This document shows positions 1-8,328 of a DNA stretch of 64,000 nt, in pieces. Below the pieces are notes generated by a model. The model was not told where the DNA came from, searched no databases, and saw nothing but the letters and a program-made list of their open reading frames with translations. The translations under genes were made by a program, and so were the position numbers. Source of the stretch: Pyruvatibacter sp. HU-CL02332 (lineage in GTDB: Bacteria > Pseudomonadota > Alphaproteobacteria > CGMCC-115125). The stretch spans positions 1,093,501 to 1,157,500 of the forward strand of contig NZ_BAABWK010000001.1 in NCBI RefSeq assembly GCF_040362765.1, read 5' to 3'. How positions within the stretch are numbered: the stretch's first letter is position 1; each line of letters opens with the position of its first letter.

Positions 1-750
1 GAGCAGCCGCTTGAATATATGTCTGCGAACGTTCAGGGCACGGTCCACGTGCTCGAAGCAGCGCGCGCAGCGGGCACACTGAAGAAGCTTGTGTATGCCT
101 CTTCGTCCTCCTGCTACGGTATGGCGCAGACGCCGACCCGCGAAGACCACCCCATCGAGCCGAAATACCCCTATGCCCTGTCAAAGTATCAGGGCGAACA
201 GGCGGTGTTCCACTGGCACGAGGTCTATGGCCTTCCCGCCAACGCGGTTCGTATTTTCAATGCCTATGGCACCCGCTCGCGCACTTCTGGTGCCTATGGC
301 GCGGTATTCGGCGTGTTCCTGCGTCAGAAGTTGGCCAACACCCCCTATACGGTTGTTGGAGACGGCACCCAGAGCCGCGACTTTGTGTACGCCAGTGACG
401 TCGCCAATGCGTTCTACCTCGCAGGCATCTCAGACACTGTGGGCCAGGCCTACAATATGGGTGCGGGCGACCCTCAGTCCGTGAACAAGCTCGTTGAGCT
501 GCTCGGCGGCGAAGTCACCTACATTCCCAAGCGTCCCGGCGAGCCCGACTGCACATTTGCAGACATCACAAAAATCACGAAGGAACTTGGGTGGAAACCC
601 AAAGTATCTTTTGAAGAAGGCGTTCAGCGCATCGTCCAGAACATCGGCTATTGGGCGGAAGCTCCCCTGTGGGACCCGGACTCAATTGCCAAGGCCACGA
701 AGACATGGTTCGAGATGCTGTCGCCTGAAGAAGAGTCAAAGAAGAGCTAG
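1..750 (+). CDS. NAD-dependent epimerase/dehydratase (extended SDR), N-terminus outside window
   Basis: The reading frame is open from base 1, so the start codon and the Gly-rich NAD-binding loop lie upstream of the window. The visible part has the extended-SDR core: a YASSSSCYG strand, the catalytic YxxxK as YALSKYQGE, and the RDFVYASDVANA segment typical of UDP-glucose 4-epimerase-like enzymes. Such enzymes epimerise or dehydrate nucleotide-activated sugars in the cytoplasm. The protein ends in an acidic-basic tail (PEEESKKS). Only 7 bases separate it from the nucleotidyltransferase-kinase gene, so the two are probably cotranscribed. The exact substrate cannot be told; UDP-hexose or UDP-uronate 4-epimerase is the nearest family. 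Confidence 0.9.
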   Translation, partial: EQPLEYMSANVQGTVHVLEAARAAGTLKKLVYASSSSCYGMAQTPTREDHPIEPKYPYALSKYQGEQAVFHWHEVYGLPANAVRIFNAYGTRSRTSGAYGAVFGVFLRQKLANTPYTVVGDGTQSRDFVYASDVANAFYLAGISDTVGQAYNMGAGDPQSVNKLVELLGGEVTYIPKRPGEPDCTFADITKITKELGWKPKVSFEEGVQRIVQNIGYWAEAPLWDPDSIAKATKTWFEMLSPEEESKKS

Positions 751-757
751 ACCAGAC

Positions 758-2305
758 ATGGTTGAGAATAAATACAAAGCGAAAATCAAGACGGTCGAAG
801 AGCTGGTTGATGCCATCGGCACCCGTCCCCGGCAGCAAAAGGTCATCATGTGCCACGGCACATTCGACGTTGTGCACCCTGGGCACATCCGCCATCTGAT
901 GTATGCAGGCGGCAAGGCTGATGTTCTCGTTGCCAGCCTTACTGCAGACGAACACATCAAGAAGGCCAACTTCCGCCCGTATGTCCCAGAAGAGCTGCGC
1001 GCGCTTAACCTCGCTGCCCTCGACATGGTCGACTACGTCATCATCGACAAGAACGAAGCGCCGCTGGAAAACCTCAGCCGCATCCAGCCGGATTACTTTG
1101 CCAAGGGCTATGAGTACGTCTCAAGCGGCCTGCCGCCCAAGACCCAGGCTGAAAAAGACATTCTCGACAGCTATGGCGGGGAGTTCATCTTCACGCCGGG
1201 CGACATTGTCTACTCTTCTTCCCGCATCATTGAGGCAGCTCCACCAAAGATCGGTGCAGACAAACTGCTGTCTTTGATGGAAGCCGAAGGCATCACCTTT
1301 GACGACCTGCGCAACACGCTCTCAAAAATGAAGGGCGTGAAAGCGCATGTGGTAGGCGACACGATCGTCGATACCTACACCTACACAGCCATGATCGGCG
1401 GCCAGACCAAGACACCGACAATCTCTGTTCGGTATGAAGGCCAGGACGATTATGTCGGCGGCGCCGGCATTGTGGCCAAGCACCTCAACGCCGCAGGCGC
1501 GGACGTGACCTTCTCAACGGTGCTGGGCGACGACAAGTGGCGCAGCTTCGTGATTGATGACCTGCGCACCGCAGGCGTGCACATGCGCGAAGTCATCGAT
1601 GAAACACGCCCGACCACCAACAAGAACGCTATCGTCTGTGCGGATTACCGCATGCTGAAAGTCGATACCCTCGACAATCGCACGATCTCGGAAGCCATCG
1701 TCGAAAAGCTGGTGGACGCCATCAAGACAGTTGAAAGCGACTGCGTTGTTTTCTCCGACTTCCGCCACGGCATTTTCAACAAGGCAACAATCCCCACCCT
1801 TAGTGCCGCCATTCCCGAAGGCATGTTCAAGGTCGCGGACAGCCAGGTCGCGAGTCGCTGGGGTGATATCTGTGAATTCCAGGGCTTTGATCTGATCACG
1901 CCCAATGAGCGCGAAGCGCGCTTCTCTCTTTCGGATCAGGACAGCGTCGTCCGCCCGCTTGCTCAGAAGCTCTACGAAGTATCAAAAGCCAAGAACCTGA
2001 TCCTCAAACTCGGACCGCGCGGCCTGATTGCCTACCGCCCAACCGAGGACAAGGAAGATGTTCGGTCGTTCTTTGCCGTCGACACTTTCGCCGACGACGT
2101 AAAGGACGCGGTTGGCGCAGGCGATGCATTGCTGTCCTACGCAACACTGGCTCACGTGGCCGGTGGGTGCGAGGTGTGTGCAGCGGTGCTGGGTGCCATG
2201 GCCGCCGCTGTTGAATGTGAGCATGACGGCAACATTCCGGTGACGCCTGATCATGTTCTCGACAAGATCAACAAAAGCGAGCAGCGCGCCAACTACGAAG
2301 GTTAG
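758..2305 (+). CDS. Bifunctional nucleotidyltransferase / PfkB sugar kinase, reversed HldE (RfaE) domain order
   Basis: A 515-residue fusion. Residues about 10-170 are a cytidylyltransferase-like domain with the HxGH signature (GTFDVVHPGH, residues 34-43) and a later SSSRII motif. Residues about 180-510 are a PfkB/ribokinase domain with VVGDTIVD, VGGAGIVAKHL and the catalytic GAGDAL (residues 453-458). In E. coli HldE the kinase comes first and the adenylyltransferase second; here the order is swapped. Family knowledge suggests phosphorylation of a heptose 7-phosphate at C1 followed by nucleotidyl transfer, and gmhA and gmhB in the same window fit that. The start at 758 follows the previous stop by 7 bases; the frame is open further upstream but that part overlaps the previous gene. 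The exact sugar is inferred. Confidence 0.88.
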   Translation: MVENKYKAKIKTVEELVDAIGTRPRQQKVIMCHGTFDVVHPGHIRHLMYAGGKADVLVASLTADEHIKKANFRPYVPEELRALNLAALDMVDYVIIDKNEAPLENLSRIQPDYFAKGYEYVSSGLPPKTQAEKDILDSYGGEFIFTPGDIVYSSSRIIEAAPPKIGADKLLSLMEAEGITFDDLRNTLSKMKGVKAHVVGDTIVDTYTYTAMIGGQTKTPTISVRYEGQDDYVGGAGIVAKHLNAAGADVTFSTVLGDDKWRSFVIDDLRTAGVHMREVIDETRPTTNKNAIVCADYRMLKVDTLDNRTISEAIVEKLVDAIKTVESDCVVFSDFRHGIFNKATIPTLSAAIPEGMFKVADSQVASRWGDICEFQGFDLITPNEREARFSLSDQDSVVRPLAQKLYEVSKAKNLILKLGPRGLIAYRPTEDKEDVRSFFAVDTFADDVKDAVGAGDALLSYATLAHVAGGCEVCAAVLGAMAAAVECEHDGNIPVTPDHVLDKINKSEQRANYEG

Positions 2306-2353
2306 TTCCGGCACCTTCCGGTCCAGAAGGTCGCCCACGAGGAGTACGCAGGC

Positions 2354-3286
2354 ATGAAAGTTATCGTCGTCGGGCTTGGTGTTCAGGGCCACAAGCGCCG
2401 CCACCACGCAGGGGACGATTTCGTCGCCACGGTCGATCCTGTTAATCCGGATGCGGACTACAAGTCCATTCAGGACGTGCCCCTGGCAGACTATGACGCG
2501 GCCCTGTGCTGTGTGCCGGACGCACCCAAGATAGACCTGCTGACCTATCTGTTTGAAAACGGCAAACACGCCCTCGTTGAAAAGCCGCTCTTTGCGGCTG
2601 ACGACGCAGACCTTCTGAAGCTCGAAGCACTTGCCCAGAAGAACGGCGTTGTCGCCTACACAGCCTATAACCACCGCTTTGAGCCGCACTATGTGGCGAT
2701 GCATGACCTGATTGCGTCCGGCAGGCTCGGCCGCATCTATCATTGTCGCATGTTCTACGGCAACGGCACGGCGCGCCTGGTGCGCGACAGTGCATGGCGC
2801 GACAAGGGATCAGGTGTGTTGCCGGACCTTGGTTCGCACCTGCTCGACACAGCTTCATTCTGGTTTGGGGATCTGGGTGACGACTTCAACATCGTCTCCT
2901 CCAGCAACTACGAAAACGAAGCGCCCGACCATGTGGTGTTTGCCTCCGGCGAGACCCGTCCAAAGCTCGAAATGGAAATGACGCTGCTCATGTGGCGCAA
3001 CCATTTCACGTGCGACATCTTTGCGGAAAATGGCACCGCCCACATCACGTCCTTGTGCAAGTGGGGACCGTCTACCTTCACCACCCGCATGCGCGTGCTC
3101 CCCTCTGGCCGTCCGCCCGAAGAGAGCAAAACGCTGGTGCAGGAAGACCCCACATGGGCGGCCGAATATGCCCATTTCAAAGGTCTGGTGACCTCTGGCG
3201 CCAAGACCAGTCTTGCAAACGACATTTGGCTGAACCGGCTGCTCGGCAAACTGAGCGCGGAAGCCCTTGAGAAGGTGAGCCGATGA
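2354..3286 (+). CDS. Gfo/Idh/MocA family oxidoreductase
   Basis: A 310-residue NAD(P)-dependent oxidoreductase. The N-terminus has a compact Rossmann loop (VIVVGLGVQGHKR), followed by the family's EKPL motif (LVEKPLFAADD), which places the catalytic lysine-proline pair. The C-terminal half is the alpha/beta substrate domain. Family members oxidise or reduce a hydroxyl or keto group of (nucleotide) sugars, for example at C3. A GAGGAG ribosome-binding site lies 9 bases before the ATG. Its stop overlaps the next start by four bases (ATGA), which implies translational coupling with the dehydrogenase-like gene. The substrate is unknown; a nucleotide sugar made by the neighbouring genes is the likely one. 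Confidence 0.88.
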   Translation: MKVIVVGLGVQGHKRRHHAGDDFVATVDPVNPDADYKSIQDVPLADYDAALCCVPDAPKIDLLTYLFENGKHALVEKPLFAADDADLLKLEALAQKNGVVAYTAYNHRFEPHYVAMHDLIASGRLGRIYHCRMFYGNGTARLVRDSAWRDKGSGVLPDLGSHLLDTASFWFGDLGDDFNIVSSSNYENEAPDHVVFASGETRPKLEMEMTLLMWRNHFTCDIFAENGTAHITSLCKWGPSTFTTRMRVLPSGRPPEESKTLVQEDPTWAAEYAHFKGLVTSGAKTSLANDIWLNRLLGKLSAEALEKVSR

Positions 3287-4569
3287 CATCCACCGACACT
3301 CTGCCGGTCATCGGCTTTGCCGGGATGACCCATCTGGGCCTGAACTCTGCCGTGGGGATGGCTGAAAAAGGCTTCAACGTCGTTTGCTTTGATCCGGATG
3401 CCACGCTCATCGGGCAGCTGGAAACAGGCGAGATGCCGGTCCTGGAACCAGACCTGCCCGAACTGGCCGCCAAGAACAAAGACCGCATCACCTATGCCAG
3501 CGACCTGTCCGTTCTGCAGCAATGTGACGTGCTCTATGTGGCACCAGACGTGCCGGTGACCGATGACGGTGTGAGCGACCTCACTGACCTCGATGCCCTG
3601 CTTGAGAAAGTCATTCCGGCCATTCGCAAGGATGCTGTGCTGGTCAATCTAAGTCAGGTTCCACCCGGCTTTACCCGCGCCCGCACGCGCCCCGGCCTCA
3701 ACATGTTCTACCAGGTTGAAACGCTGATCTTCGGCCGCGCCATAGAGCGCGCCCTGTATCCCGAGCGCTACATCATCGGCTGCCCGGATCCAGACGCACC
3801 CTTGCCGGATGCGTTCCGCAAATGCCTTGAAGCCTATGACTGCCCAATCCTGCCCATGCGCTATGAAAGCGCCGAGCTGTGCAAGATTTCGATCAATTGC
3901 TGCCTTGTGGCCTCCATCAGCGTGGCCAACACGCTGTCAGAGCTGTGCGAAGGCATTGGCGCTGACTGGTCAGAGATTGCCCCTGCCCTCAAGCTGGACC
4001 GCCGTATCGGCCAATACTCCTACCTGTCACCGGGCCTTGGCATTGGTGGCAGCAATCTGATCCGTGACCTCATCACCGTCACGCGCTTTGCTGAAGAGAC
4101 CGGCAGCGACGCGTCTGTTATTGCCGCATGGATCCGCAACAGCGCCTACCGCAAGGAATGGGCGCTGCGCACCTTGCACGAACGCGTGCTGTCCACCATG
4201 GATGATCCGCTGGTTGCGGTCCTGGGCCTCTCCTACAAGGAGAACACCCACTCCACCAAGAACTCGCCCGCCTTCGCCATGATCGAAAACCTTCACCCCT
4301 ACCGGGTCACAGCCTTCGATCCAGTGGTGAAGACCAGCGCCGCTCCCCATCCAGCCCCAATTGATGCCGCTGATCCATTGGACTGCGCCAAGGGGGCTGA
4401 CGTCGTGTGCATCATGACCCCATGGGATGACTTCAAATCCATCGACCCAGCCAAACTGGCAGATGCCATGGCCGGTAAATGGGTCCTTGATCCATATCGG
4501 GTGCTGGACGCCAAGGCCTGTGCCAAGGCCGGCCTGTCCTATCTAACATTGGGGGTGTCTGATGCTTGA
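3283..4569 (+). CDS. UDP-glucose/GDP-mannose dehydrogenase family protein lacking the catalytic Cys and Lys
   Basis: A 428-residue protein with the three-domain layout of nucleotide-sugar 6-dehydrogenases: N-terminal Rossmann domain, central helical dimer domain, C-terminal domain ending near VLDPYRVLD. Active-site positions are changed. The usual GGSCFPKD loop reads GGSNLIRD, so the nucleophilic Cys becomes Asn258, and the usual lysine in the AxKISF stretch reads VASISV (Ser211). The N-terminal GxGxxG loop is also unusual (GFAGMTHLG). The fold assignment is secure, but four-electron oxidation of a UDP-sugar to the uronate looks impossible by the standard mechanism. It overlaps both neighbours (ATGA with the oxidoreductase, 8 bases with the next SDR) and sits in one operon with them. 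Confidence 0.82.
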   Translation: MTSTDTLPVIGFAGMTHLGLNSAVGMAEKGFNVVCFDPDATLIGQLETGEMPVLEPDLPELAAKNKDRITYASDLSVLQQCDVLYVAPDVPVTDDGVSDLTDLDALLEKVIPAIRKDAVLVNLSQVPPGFTRARTRPGLNMFYQVETLIFGRAIERALYPERYIIGCPDPDAPLPDAFRKCLEAYDCPILPMRYESAELCKISINCCLVASISVANTLSELCEGIGADWSEIAPALKLDRRIGQYSYLSPGLGIGGSNLIRDLITVTRFAEETGSDASVIAAWIRNSAYRKEWALRTLHERVLSTMDDPLVAVLGLSYKENTHSTKNSPAFAMIENLHPYRVTAFDPVVKTSAAPHPAPIDAADPLDCAKGADVVCIMTPWDDFKSIDPAKLADAMAGKWVLDPYRVLDAKACAKAGLSYLTLGVSDA

Positions 4570-5440
4570 ACACCTGAACACTGACCCGACCGCCCCTAAT
4601 CGCGTTGTCATTCTTGGCCGTGAGGGCTTTGTTGCAAGCACGCTGGCTGCAACGCTTGAGGCTGCAGGCATCAATCACCTGGCCCTGGGGCATGCGGAGC
4701 TTGACCTGACAGCACCAGCTGCCGGCGAACAGCTTGCCGCAGCCCTTGAAGAGACCGATACGCTGGTTTTTGTCTCAGCAATCGCACCCAGCCGGGACGC
4801 GGCTGCCATGGCAACGAACATGCGCATGGTTGATTCGGTTGTGCAGGCGGTGTCCACCCGCTCGGTCAACCACCTGGTAAATATCAGCTCAGACGCGATC
4901 TATGAGGATGCGGCCCATCTGGTGCATGAGGGGCTGGCCCCGGCACCTGGCTCGCCCCACGGCGCCATGCATCTGGCCCGCGAGATACTGTTAACCGGGG
5001 CCATGAAGGGCGCTGGCGTACCCCTGGCCCACCTGCGTCCCAGCCTCCTTTATGGCGCCGCCGACCCTCACAATGGCTATGGCCCGAACCGCTACCGGCG
5101 TCAGGCCCAGGCTGGTGAAACCATCACATTATTCGGTGAAGGCGAGGAAAAGCGCGACCATGTGGCCATTGAGGACGTTGCCGCCCTCATTTCCCAGGTC
5201 ATCCAGCACCGTTCGACCGGTATCCTTAATGTCGCCACCGGGACCTCACGCTCCTTCCGGGAATGCGCAGAACTGGCCGTGGAAATCGCAGGCAAAGGCG
5301 GTGTTTCAGGCACCCCACGCCAGAACCCGATTACCCACCGGCATTTCGATGTGACGGCTCGGCTTAAGGCCTTCCCGGCATTCAGCTTTATCGATTTTGA
5401 CGAGGGATTCCGAAAATCCTTCAACCGGGTTGACTCATGA
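4562..5440 (+). CDS. NAD-dependent epimerase/reductase, SDR paralogue 1
   Basis: A 292-residue RmlD/extended-SDR-like protein. The N-terminal strand is VVILGREGFVAST, an atypical Gly-rich loop. The middle carries LRPSLLYGAADPHNGYGPNR and a TLFGEGEEKRDH stretch that matches, with few changes, the SDR at 36792-37685 in the same window, so the two are clear paralogues. Family role: NAD(P)H-dependent reduction or epimerisation of a 4-keto nucleotide sugar. A usual YxxxK is not clear; a MHLAREI segment stands near that position, so activity needs proof. The start overlaps the preceding gene by 8 bases. A 76-base gap follows before the mutase-like gene. Confidence 0.8.
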   Translation: MLEHLNTDPTAPNRVVILGREGFVASTLAATLEAAGINHLALGHAELDLTAPAAGEQLAAALEETDTLVFVSAIAPSRDAAAMATNMRMVDSVVQAVSTRSVNHLVNISSDAIYEDAAHLVHEGLAPAPGSPHGAMHLAREILLTGAMKGAGVPLAHLRPSLLYGAADPHNGYGPNRYRRQAQAGETITLFGEGEEKRDHVAIEDVAALISQVIQHRSTGILNVATGTSRSFRECAELAVEIAGKGGVSGTPRQNPITHRHFDVTARLKAFPAFSFIDFDEGFRKSFNRVDS

Positions 5441-5516
5441 TGGCGGCGTGCCGATTGTGCGCCGCAATGTTACCGCCCACCGCCTTCTGCGGACGGGTTT
5501 TTGGGGGATATAGGAC

Positions 5517-6701
5517 GTGAAAACGGCTCTCGTTATTGGAGGCGGCTTTGCAGGCTGCGCCGCGGCTCACCAGCTTCAGCTGCAGGGCGGCTGGGACACC
5601 ACCGTTGTTGAGGCTGCACCCTTTCTGGGTGCCGGCGTGCGCACCCAATATTATGGCGGCCACCCTTACACCTTCGGCCCACGTCACTTCCTGACGCCAT
5701 GGCCCCATGTCTATGAATTCCTCAACACCTACGTTCCCATGCGCCGCTGCGCGGACCATCAGTTCCTGACCTATGTGTCAGACGATGAACAGTTCTACGG
5801 CTACCCGATCCACGCCGACGACATTCCAACAATGCCGGAAGCCAACCAGATCGAAAACGAGCTCTCCGCCGTTAACATGAGCGCCATCCAGCGCCTTGAT
5901 AACCAGAAGTTCGCTGAGATGACCCGCAAGGACGTGCGGAACCTCAACAACGCTTCACTCGCCACAAACTTCGAGGATTTCTGGATCAACTCGATCGGCG
6001 AAACCCTCTACAAGAAGTTTGTCGACAAATACTCCCGCAAGATGTGGCAGATCGACGACAACAAGCAGATTGATGACTTCACCTGGTCCCCCAAGGGCGT
6101 GACCGTGAAGGAAGGTGGCCGCGCCGCTTGGGATACAGCCATCTCGGCCTATCCCATCGCCTTCAACGGCTATGACGACTATTTCAAGATCGCGACAGAA
6201 GACGCCAAGGTTCACCTGGCAACGCGCATCTCCGACTACGACATCCCCAACAAGACGGTGGTGATCGACGGCGAGAAGCGCAAGTTCGACATCATCGTCA
6301 ACACCATCTCGCCAGACCACCTGTTCGAACAGTGCCATGGTGAGCTGCCATATGTCGGCCGCGATCTGCACACCATCGTATTGCCGGTAGAGTTCGCTCT
6401 GCCTGAAGACGTGTACTTCATCTACTTTGCAGGCGACGAAAAGTTCACCCGCATCACCGAGTACAAGAAGTTCACACTTCACAAGGCGCCAACGACGTTG
6501 ATCACACTCGAGATCCCGTCAATGACGTCCAAGTACTACCCAATGCCGATTGAATCGGAAAAAGCCAAAGCACAGAAGTATTTCGACGAGATGCCGGACG
6601 GCGTGTTCTCCGTCGGCCGTGCCGGCAGCTACCTCTACAATGTGGACATCGACGACACGCTCGATCACGCCATGAAAGTTGCAGCCGACCTCAAGTCGTA
6701 A
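5517..6701 (+). CDS. glf: UDP-galactopyranose mutase-like flavoprotein
   Basis: A 394-residue protein, near the usual length of UGM. It starts with an FAD-binding Rossmann motif (ALVIGGGFAGCAAA) and has the UGM-type histidine loop (GPRHFLTPWPHVYEFLN) and a YSRKMW segment near the active site. UGM interconverts pyranose and furanose forms of UDP-galactose using reduced FAD. The neighbourhood makes heptose-type and deoxy sugars, so the substrate may not be UDP-galactose. The start is GTG at 5517 with GGGGG 9 bases upstream. The family call is firm, the substrate is not. Confidence 0.82.
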   Translation: MKTALVIGGGFAGCAAAHQLQLQGGWDTTVVEAAPFLGAGVRTQYYGGHPYTFGPRHFLTPWPHVYEFLNTYVPMRRCADHQFLTYVSDDEQFYGYPIHADDIPTMPEANQIENELSAVNMSAIQRLDNQKFAEMTRKDVRNLNNASLATNFEDFWINSIGETLYKKFVDKYSRKMWQIDDNKQIDDFTWSPKGVTVKEGGRAAWDTAISAYPIAFNGYDDYFKIATEDAKVHLATRISDYDIPNKTVVIDGEKRKFDIIVNTISPDHLFEQCHGELPYVGRDLHTIVLPVEFALPEDVYFIYFAGDEKFTRITEYKKFTLHKAPTTLITLEIPSMTSKYYPMPIESEKAKAQKYFDEMPDGVFSVGRAGSYLYNVDIDDTLDHAMKVAADLKS

Positions 6702-6765
6702 CCATCCAGCCGGGTGTGACCGGCACCCCGAAGTCTCAACGGGTCTGAACTAGAAAGAATTTTCC

Positions 6766-7542
6766 ATGTCCGACAAGAAAACCATGCCGCCAGTTGCAAT
6801 TGAGCCCAGCCTAGATGAGCCATGGGTCAACCTTGGCAATGCCGACAGCCACAAGGACTGGGGCCGCGACGAGGAAATTCAGTACAACCAGACCAACCGT
6901 CAGACGGAGAAGGCGCACTTCTATCGCAAGACCTTCGACTTCCTGACCGACAACCGCGTGCATGGCGACTATCACGAGTTTGGCTGCCACCGCTGCCGTA
7001 CATTCCGCATGGCGCTGACAGAAGCCCGTCGGCACAACCTCGACAACATGCAGTTCCACGCCTTTGACAGCTTCGAAGGCCTGCCCGACCCCACCACCGA
7101 TACGTCAGTGGAAATCTGGAAGAAGGGCGTGCTCACCACAACTGAAGAACAGTTCATGGGCATGGTCAAAGACCACGGCATGTATGTCGACAACGTCTCG
7201 ACCATCAAGGGCTACTACGACGACAGCCTGACAAAGGATCTGCAGAAGCAGTACCTCGATTCAGGCCGCAAGATTTCCCTCGTGAACATCGACTGCGACC
7301 TCTACGAGTCAGCGGTTCCCGTGTTCAACTTCATCGAGCCGCTCCTCCAGGAAGGCACGGTCATCTACATGGATGACATGTTTGCCGGCTACAAAGGCAG
7401 CCCCAAGAAGGGCGTCGCCAAGGCATTCCTCGAATGGCAGGAGCGCTCACGCTGGAAGATCGTCCGTCACATGGACATTTCCTGGTGGGGCCGTTCCTAC
7501 ATCGTCTATCTCGACAAGACCGGCGTCGACGGCGTCATCTAA
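6766..7542 (+). CDS. TylF/MycF-type sugar O-methyltransferase
   Basis: A 258-residue class I SAM-dependent methyltransferase of the macrocin O-methyltransferase (TylF) family. Diagnostic pieces are the SAM site GDYHEFGCHRCRTFRMAL, the FDSFEGLPDP motif, and the metal-binding NIDCDLYES with the following MDDMFAG aspartates. Members methylate hydroxyls on sugars in a Mg2+-dependent way. It lies 64 bases after the mutase-like gene and 31 bases before a second methyltransferase; both proteins begin MSDK. It probably O-methylates a sugar of the exported glycan or a nucleotide sugar. Confidence 0.88.
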   Translation: MSDKKTMPPVAIEPSLDEPWVNLGNADSHKDWGRDEEIQYNQTNRQTEKAHFYRKTFDFLTDNRVHGDYHEFGCHRCRTFRMALTEARRHNLDNMQFHAFDSFEGLPDPTTDTSVEIWKKGVLTTTEEQFMGMVKDHGMYVDNVSTIKGYYDDSLTKDLQKQYLDSGRKISLVNIDCDLYESAVPVFNFIEPLLQEGTVIYMDDMFAGYKGSPKKGVAKAFLEWQERSRWKIVRHMDISWWGRSYIVYLDKTGVDGVI

Positions 7543-7573
7543 ATCCCGTCTGGCCGATCAGGAGATCATGGAC

Positions 7574-8290
7574 ATGAGCGACAAAGAAACAGTGCACTTC
7601 TGGGACAAGATGCTCCCCGACCAGCACGAGCACACCTACCACTACTCGGGCGACAACTACGCAAAGGCCCTCTATGAGGTCATTGCTTCCTCAAGCGGCA
7701 TTCCAAACCCGCATGAGACGTTCAAGCTTGAGCACACCGACATGTTCACCGTTGAGGAAATGGCCTCAAACCCGGTCAGCATGCGCTTCTTCGAGTTTCT
7801 GATTGCGGTCGCTGGCATCAAGCGCGTGCTTGAAATCGGTGCCTTCATCGGTGTCTCGACCATGAACTTCGCCAAGTCCGTACCGGCCGACGGCAAGGTC
7901 GTTTCCATTGAGAAGTTCGATCACTTTGCAGCCATCGCCCGCAAGAACTTTGAGCTCAATGGCCTGTCAGACAAGATCGACCTTCACGAGGGCGATGCTT
8001 TCGAAGTCATCGACAGCCTGCCCAAGGACGAAAAGTTCGACCTGATCTTCGTGGACGGCAACAAGGAACGGTATCTGGACTACGTCCTCAAGACCGAATC
8101 CCTGCTCAACTCCGGTGGCATCATGGTCGTGGATGACTGCTTCTTCCACGGCGACGTCGCCAATGACACGCCGGTCAACGAAAAGGGTGCCGGCACCAAA
8201 GCCTTCATGGACTGGGCCGCCGGACAGGACAGCTGGTTGCGCATCGCCCTGCCGCTGGCGAACGGCATCTACCTGATGGTGCGCAAATAG
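7574..8290 (+). CDS. Class I SAM-dependent methyltransferase (O-methyltransferase family 3-like)
   Basis: About 238 residues. The SAM loop is VLEIGAFIGVSTMNFA, followed by an acidic VVSIEKFD strand end, a motif II aspartate in FDLIFVDGNKERYLDYV, and a VVDDCFF metal-site segment. This is the caffeoyl-CoA/catechol-type O-methyltransferase pattern. An AGGAG at 7560-7564 stands only 3 bases from an ATG at 7568 but 9 bases from the ATG at 7574, so 7574 (MSDKETV) is preferred. With the TylF-type gene upstream it suggests two separate O-methylations on one product. Confidence 0.85.
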   Translation: MSDKETVHFWDKMLPDQHEHTYHYSGDNYAKALYEVIASSSGIPNPHETFKLEHTDMFTVEEMASNPVSMRFFEFLIAVAGIKRVLEIGAFIGVSTMNFAKSVPADGKVVSIEKFDHFAAIARKNFELNGLSDKIDLHEGDAFEVIDSLPKDEKFDLIFVDGNKERYLDYVLKTESLLNSGGIMVVDDCFFHGDVANDTPVNEKGAGTKAFMDWAAGQDSWLRIALPLANGIYLMVRK

Positions 8291-8328
8291 CGTTCTTCGC
8301 CTACCCTCACCGTCAGGAGAGGTAAAAA

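Noticed and set aside
1982-2743. 253-codon minus-strand open frame opposite the kinase and oxidoreductase genes
   Set aside because: It spans two strongly supported plus-strand genes, has no family resemblance and is a compositional shadow of high-GC coding sequence.
5955-6482. 175-codon minus-strand frame opposite the mutase-like gene
   Set aside because: Lies entirely within a well-supported flavoprotein gene; composition is that of an antisense frame.
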